The notes beneath the pieces are model-generated. The model saw nothing but the letters and a program-made list of their open reading frames with translations, ran no database searches and was not told where the DNA came from. A stretch of 38,466 nucleotides of DNA from Chitinophagales bacterium. GTDB taxonomy: Bacteria > Bacteroidota > Bacteroidia > Chitinophagales > Chitinophagaceae. The position numbers and the translations under genes are program-made. Location: contig JAATFV010000165.1 in NCBI GenBank assembly GCA_015655015.1, positions 1 through 38,466 of the forward strand, read 5' to 3'. The stretch's first letter is position 1, and every line of letters starts with the position of its first letter. Of the stretch, positions 34,888 through 38,466 are shown piece by piece.

Positions 34888-34940
34888 GCTGAAGGCTTCT
34901 TGACAACTTAACCCTTCAAGCGCAAAAAATGTGATGATGG

Positions 34941-34969
34941 CCCGGTGGGCAATGGACCTGTGGTCCACC
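34941..34969. repeat. Dispersed palindrome block (TGGACC-TGT-GGTCCA), copy 2
   Basis: The block GGCCCGGTGG, AA-containing spacer and TGGACCTGTGGTCCA repeats, with small changes, the block at 27579-27601. Both are intergenic and are followed by an A-run. Confidence 0.5.
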
Positions 34970-35002
34970 CTAAAAAAAATTTTCGCTGTGAAAAAACCAA
35001 TA

Positions 35003-35030
35003 AAAAGCCCCGGATCCTCCCGGGGCTTTT
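35003..35030. terminator. Bidirectional terminator downstream of korB
   Basis: AAAAGCCCCGG (35003-35013) pairs perfectly with CCGGGGCTTTT (35020-35030). A and T ends serve both strands. On the reverse strand it lies about 120 nt after korB. Confidence 0.85.
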
Positions 35031-35149
35031 ATTTATTCTATTTCGTTTTTATTCTATTTCGTTCGTCTGAGCATCGCTGCCCGCTCAATCCTCGTTCGCA
35101 ACCTTCGCTTTGCCCGGTTGGGGCGTGGCCCCGCAGGCGGCTCTAATGA

Positions 35150-36187
35150 TCAGGCGATCGTCCAGGTTTCGTTTCCCCTCAGCAATTTATCAAGATCCCC
35201 TTTCCCTTTACTGCGGATGACTTCTTCCACCTGGAGGTTCAGCATATCTTCATAGCAGGGCCGGTCTGTCTCATAAAAGACGCCGAAAGGCCGGGGTAAG
35301 TGCCCTTCAATCCGATAGTCATCGAACATCCGGACAAGGATCTGGGCCTTGTAAAAATCCCTCTCATCATGGATCCATAGGTCACTCGCGCTGACTCCAT
35401 TCCCTAATTCCACCACGGTAGGACGGAAACCTTCCAACCGGATCCCTTTCTCCTGCTGAGCCCCGAATACCAGGGGTTTGCCCTGCTCCAGGAATAAGGC
35501 CTCCATCGGCTTGGTGCTTTTCTCGGTAAAGATCTCAAAGGCCTTGTCATTAAAAATATTACAGTTCTGGTAGATCTCCAGGAAGGAAGAGCCCTTATGG
35601 TTATGACTACGTACCAGCATCTGCTGCAGATGTTTGGGATCCCGGTCCATACTGCGGGCCACAAACCCGGCATCTGCCCCCATAGCCAGGGCCAAAGGAT
35701 TGAATGGGTGATCGATGCTCCCGAAAGGAGTGGACTTCGTCACCTTATTTTCTTCCGAAGTAGGGGAATATTGTCCCTTTGTCAATCCATAGATCTGGTT
35801 GTTGAACAGTAATATGTTCACATCGAAATTACGGCGTAACAAATGAATAGTATGATTGCCGCCGATGCTCAGGCTGTCCCCGTCCCCTGTAACGATCCAT
35901 ACGCTCAGTTCCGGACGGGTAGCCTTCAGTCCCGAAGCGATCGCTGTCGCACGGCCATGAATGGAATGCATGCCATAGGTATTCATATAATAGGGGAACC
36001 GGCTGCTGCATCCGATACCTGATACGATCACTATGTTTTCCCGGGGAATTCCCAGGGAAGGCATGACCTTTTGCACCTGGGCCAGGATGGAATAATCCCC
36101 GCAGCCCGGACACCAGCGTACTTCCTGATCGGTGGCAAAATCCTTAGCCGTCAGGGTCTGCGGCGGGATCGTCGTTGTTTCACTCAT
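35150..36187 (-). CDS. korB: 2-oxoacid:ferredoxin oxidoreductase beta subunit
   Basis: 345 aa. Thiamine-diphosphate binding motifs: WCPGCGDYSIL (25-35), GIGCSSRFPYYMNTYGMHSIHGRA (57-80) and the Mg/TPP motif VTGDGDSLSIGGNH (99-112) with NN at 129-130. The beta subunit, together with the alpha subunit (KorA), oxidises 2-oxoglutarate or related 2-oxoacids to acyl-CoA with ferredoxin. KorA normally stands directly upstream in Bacteroidota, but here the upstream gene is an unrelated lipoprotein on the other strand. A -7 element TAAATTTG (reverse strand, 36221-36214) lies 27 nt before the ATG. Confidence 0.93.
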   Translation of the reverse strand: MSETTTIPPQTLTAKDFATDQEVRWCPGCGDYSILAQVQKVMPSLGIPRENIVIVSGIGCSSRFPYYMNTYGMHSIHGRATAIASGLKATRPELSVWIVTGDGDSLSIGGNHTIHLLRRNFDVNILLFNNQIYGLTKGQYSPTSEENKVTKSTPFGSIDHPFNPLALAMGADAGFVARSMDRDPKHLQQMLVRSHNHKGSSFLEIYQNCNIFNDKAFEIFTEKSTKPMEALFLEQGKPLVFGAQQEKGIRLEGFRPTVVELGNGVSASDLWIHDERDFYKAQILVRMFDDYRIEGHLPRPFGVFYETDRPCYEDMLNLQVEEVIRSKGKGDLDKLLRGNETWTIA

Positions 36188-36213
36188 ATAAACTTTATAA
36201 ACTTATTCAACAG

Positions 36214-36221
36214 CAAATTTA
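36214..36221 (-). promoter_or_regulatory. -7 element TAAATTTG of korB
   Basis: Exact TAnnTTTG match on the reverse strand, 27 nt before the ATG. It supports transcription of korB without korA. Confidence 0.5.
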
Positions 36222-36410
36222 CTGCATTGCGATCGAATAATGCATACGGCTGCACAGCCGGGGAAATCCGACCACACCCCTCTTATTTTATTGAATGTTT
36301 TATTGTTTGTATTTCAATCAATTGTGTGCCAATTACCCCTTTTTCTCTATGGCATGCTATTGGCCGTTATTTCCAGAGATCGCACTATTTGTTCATTTAA
36401 ATTCCTTTAT

Positions 36411-36746
36411 ATGAATTTGCAAAGCAGCTCACTGAGCCCATTAAAAAGACATATTACCCGAAGTAAACAGCAATTGTTGACCCTTGCCATAGCTGGCTGT
36501 CTTATAGGTGCAACCGGCTGTGAAGCAGGATATGTAACTGCCCGGCCCGCAGAAGTTGTCTATACGCGGCCTGTAGCTCCCGGACCGGGTTATATATGGA
36601 TCGATGGAGACTGGGGATGGAGCGGAGGCAGATATGTCTGGCATGAAGGCCGCTGGGCAAGGCCCCGGGCAGGTCGTGTGTGGCAGGGTGGACGTTGGCA
36701 GTCCGGCCCCAGGGGATATCGCTGGCAGCGGGGACATTGGAGGTAG
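36411..36746 (+). CDS. YXWGXW repeat lipoprotein
   Basis: 111 aa from the ATG at 36411. The longer frame from 36240 adds 57 residues without a sensible domain and I reject it. The start MNLQSSSLSPLKRHITRSK, hydrophobic LLTLAIAGCLIGATGC with a lipobox Cys, marks an exported lipoprotein. The mature part is made of aromatic-Gly repeats: YIWIDGDWGWSGGRYVW, HEGRWARP, WQGGRWQSGPRGYRW, the YXWGXW pattern. Such proteins line the periplasm or outer membrane; function unknown. Confidence 0.8.
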   Translation: MNLQSSSLSPLKRHITRSKQQLLTLAIAGCLIGATGCEAGYVTARPAEVVYTRPVAPGPGYIWIDGDWGWSGGRYVWHEGRWARPRAGRVWQGGRWQSGPRGYRWQRGHWR

Positions 36747-36789
36747 CTGCAGGCCAGGAAAATAGCTGCAAGTCCGGGCTATAAGCTAT

Positions 36790-37159
36790 TTATATAACCT
36801 GCCTGCCGAAGGGCATCAGGGACAATTCCATTAGCTTGAGGTGTTGCCGGGCAAAGGGAATGCCGATGATCGTAATAAACAGGATCGCTGCGAACACCAG
36901 GTGGACAAGGGCTGTATAAAGCCCCCCGCAAATCAGCCAGATAATATTACAAAAAAGGGAAAGACAGCCCATTCCGCTGCGGGTGGGCACCACTTTCCTT
37001 CCGAATGGCCATAAGACGAGGCCTGCGATCTTAAAGCATTGCAGACCAAAAGGAATGCCTAATAATGGTCAAACACAGAATAAACCCGCCGAAGATATAG
37101 CCAATGGCCGCGGCCAACCCTCCAAATAACAGCCAGATCAAATTGCCGATCACATTCAT
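36790..37159 (-). pseudogene. yccF: YccF domain protein disrupted by a one-base insertion
   Basis: Starting at the ATG at 37159 the frame reads MNVIGNLIWLLFGGLAAAI and continues to LCLTII, then runs out of frame to an early stop. Dropping one base near 37060 restores GIPFGLQCFKIAGLVLWPFG and then a second YccF unit, NIIWLICGGLYTALVHLVFA to SLMPFGRQVI, which ends normally. The 370-bp length is 3 x 123 + 1, as expected for one extra base. YccF proteins are inner-membrane proteins of unknown role. A sequencing error or true frameshift is possible. Confidence 0.85.
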
Positions 37160-37310
37160 ACCCTGAAAATAATATATTTATAAGGAAGTATGTAATTCTG
37201 CCTTATCCCAAAAAATAATCCTTCTTTTTTTTCATAAACCTCAGTTTATATACGTTACTTTAATGTTGTAACACGCATTTGCTAATTCCAATAGATCGCA
37301 ACCAACCTGT

Positions 37311-37712
37311 ATGCACATGAGGATTTCACTGCATCGCTTTGTCGATGAGTTAACGGAGGGGCTGGTACCTCTGGCTGTCAGCCGCAGAAACATTATCATC
37401 AATCAGATCGACCGTGACCTGGAAGTCGGGTCCGATGAAAATATGCTGGCTTATGTATTGTGGAACCTGCTGAACAGGGTAGTGAGCAGCACACAGAACG
37501 AATGTATCCATATCGAATCCGTATCCGCCGGTGACAGAACGGTGATCCGTGTCAGGAATGCCGGGGTCTATTTTTACCGTACTGTCTCCAATAGCTTCCG
37601 GCAGGTACAATATGCAGCAGAACGACTGGGGGGGAGCATCAGCATAGATTATACCGAACCTGGCAGCCCCACCATTGAGCTTACCTTTTATAGTAAGATG
37701 ACAGCTGCATGA
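37311..37712 (+). CDS. Lone GHKL (histidine-kinase-like) ATPase domain protein
   Basis: 133 aa consisting only of an ATPase-like module. The N box is visible as ENMLAYVLWNLLNRVVSS (about 43-60), then a G1-like VIRVRNAGV (about 79-87) where the usual Asp-x-Gly (DNG) appears as NAG, and AAERLGGSISIDYTEPGSPTIELTF near the end, like the G2/last strand of kinases. There is no phosphoacceptor His domain, no sensor and no receiver. It may bind a nucleotide weakly or act as a scaffold. It sits near a yccF remnant and an RRM protein. Confidence 0.65.
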   Translation: MHMRISLHRFVDELTEGLVPLAVSRRNIIINQIDRDLEVGSDENMLAYVLWNLLNRVVSSTQNECIHIESVSAGDRTVIRVRNAGVYFYRTVSNSFRQVQYAAERLGGSISIDYTEPGSPTIELTFYSKMTAA

Positions 37713-37803
37713 GGGCAGCTGCAAAGCTGCATGCTGTTAGCTTTGAGAAGGCAGACTCCTTTCAGTAGTTTTCCGGGATGCAGGATAGAGAGGCTAAAGG
37801 TCA

Positions 37804-37841
37804 TAAAAAAAGAGGACCCTCTTTTAACAAAGAGCCCTCTT
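37804..37841 (-). terminator. Terminator of the RRM protein gene
   Basis: AAGAGG/CCTCTT outer and CTCTTT/AAAGAG inner stems with a TAAC-containing loop. On the reverse strand a T run follows (37810-37804). It lies about 25 nt after the stop. Confidence 0.8.
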
Positions 37842-37864
37842 GTATGGAACAAAATAAGATTAGC

Positions 37865-38191
37865 TTAGTACCTGCTATTGCTGTAGTTGTTGTTCCTGCG
37901 CTGGAAAGAACCTCCACCACCGCTTTTTCCACCACCATTGCCCCGATCTTCTCTGGGCTTGGCAACAGATACACCGATGGTCCTGCCGTCAACGGAAGCG
38001 CCATCCAGTTCAGCGATCGCCTTCTTGGCAGCTTCATCGTCAGACATTTCAACGAATGCAAACCCGCGGGATTTGCCGGTGAATTTGTCCATAATTACTT
38101 TGGCAGAAGTTACTTCGCCATACTCTGCGAAGTAGTCTTGTAAGTCTTCGTCCGTGACGTTAAAACTTAAATTGGAAACGTAAATGTTCAT
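37865..38191 (-). CDS. RNA-binding protein with one RRM and Gly/Arg-rich tail
   Basis: 108 aa. RNP2 IYVSNLSF (3-10) and RNP1 KSRGFAFVEM (40-49) are intact, so single-stranded RNA binding is expected. The tail (about 80-108) is Gly, Arg and Asn rich. Bacteroidota and cyanobacteria encode many such small RRM proteins, some induced in the cold; RbpB-type proteins bind small RNAs in Bacteroides. The mRNA has a consensus promoter and a leader of about 140 nt, fitting regulation in the 5' UTR. It is monocistronic. Confidence 0.93.
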   Translation of the reverse strand: MNIYVSNLSFNVTDEDLQDYFAEYGEVTSAKVIMDKFTGKSRGFAFVEMSDDEAAKKAIAELDGASVDGRTIGVSVAKPREDRGNGGGKSGGGGSFQRRNNNYSNSRY

Positions 38192-38334
38192 ACTTAATTA
38201 ACTGATTAAAAATGATAAATAACAATCTGAGTAACGAAAGCAGGGAGTAAAGAAGACTAACTAGTACCGGAGATTGGTGTAGCAGATAATGATCGTTCAC
38301 TTACTAATGCTGTTATCAGCTCAAATTTACCAGA

Positions 38335-38364
38335 CAAAGGTAATTCATTTAAATGAAACGACAA
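38335..38364 (-). promoter_or_regulatory. Consensus promoter of the RRM gene
   Basis: On the reverse strand TTG (38364-38362), 19-nt spacer and TACCTTTG (38342-38335). A second -7-like TAAATTTG follows at 38329-38322 without a matching TTG. The main promoter gives a leader of about 140 nt before the ATG at 38191. Confidence 0.75.
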
Positions 38365-38466
38365 GGAACTAAGTACAAACCTTCCTTCAATTAGTAATTT
38401 GTTAACGAGGCAGGGTGAAATACGGCCGGCATGCGGGTGAAACCGGCACCCGTTTATGCAAACGCC

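Larger units (their letters stand above)
34292..35149. other. Gene-poor region, 858 bp, with repeats and terminators
   Basis: No recognisable protein gene. It contains, in order: a candidate promoter TTG (34365-34367)-N20-TATTTTTA (34388-34395); a hairpin AAGCGTT/AACGCTT (about 34413-34434); a G-poor stretch with TCCAATTTCC three times (34454, 34477, 34497); a hairpin TATGAAG/CTTCATA (34534-34554); a 14-codon ORF; two terminators; and a copy of the GTGG palindrome. It may be one transcript of about 480 nt ending at 34886. I do not match it to tmRNA, RNase P RNA, 6S or SRP RNA. Confidence 0.4.

Noticed and set aside
34931..35146. Forward ORF of 71 codons next to the korB terminator
   Set aside because: It spans a palindromic repeat and a strong terminator and shows no family pattern, so it is not a gene.
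37053..37068. Programmed +1 frameshift in yccF
   Set aside because: No recognised slippery site or stimulatory structure is evident; a simple extra base is more likely.
1..38466. CRISPR array, prophage, toxin-antitoxin, restriction or other defence system
   Set aside because: No regular repeat-spacer array, phage structural gene, transposase, nuclease or toxin family was recognised on either strand.

Overview
The window reads as chromosomal DNA of a Bacteroidota bacterium, most likely of the Chitinophagaceae/Chitinophagales. The signs are several promoters of the Bacteroidota type (TAnnTTTG, in the best cases with TTG 19-20 nt upstream), a general lack of Shine-Dalgarno sequences, and family content typical of this group: a TIGR02757 protein, a TypA of Bacteroidota type, an MG2-type outer-surface protein, a Gly-rich-tailed RRM protein, a YXWGXW lipoprotein, COX15-type heme A synthase and KorB. 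There is no phage, plasmid, IS, CRISPR, rRNA or tRNA that I can support.

Layout. 1-6055 (+): the end of a TIGR02757 gene, a small unknown gene, a reverse-strand fatty acid hydroxylase, a translationally coupled FAA-hydrolase/flavin-reductase pair, lysS and a DoxX-like membrane protein. 6208-7032 (-): an SDR oxidoreductase. 7033-7821: gene-poor, but holding a promoter-to-terminator unit whose body is A/C-rich, G-poor and carries nine TCCAA repeats, followed by a tiny ORF. 7822-12518 (-): a TetR-regulated tripartite drug efflux operon (tetR, tolC-like, hlyD/emrA-like, DHA2 MFS) with two palindromic operator copies laid over its promoter. 12713-18477: an envelope block with lptC, coaX, a LON-domain protein, a SAM methyltransferase, a GT2, a GT4 and an FkbM methyltransferase. 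18514-26253 (-): a small Cys-containing membrane protein, typA broken by one in-frame TAA, an MG2-type surface protein and an M16 peptidase. 26497-34291: an alpha/beta hydrolase, a lipid kinase, a membrane-anchored patatin coupled to heme A synthase, RNase HII, a YciO-type protein and a JmjC-like cupin. 34292-35149: a second gene-poor region with G-poor TCCAATTTCC repeats, a 14-codon ORF and two strong terminators. 35150-38466: korB, a YXWGXW lipoprotein, a yccF gene broken by one extra base, a lone degenerate GHKL ATPase domain and an RRM RNA-binding protein with a long leader.

The points most worth a second look are the two gene-breaking lesions (typA nonsense, yccF frameshift), the operator/promoter overlap of the efflux operon, and the two TCCAA-repeat intergenic units. 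The latter look like undescribed RNAs or tiny-peptide loci, and the RRM protein at the window end is one conceivable partner. Nothing here is a clear new defence or metabolic system; the rest is ordinary core and envelope gene content.
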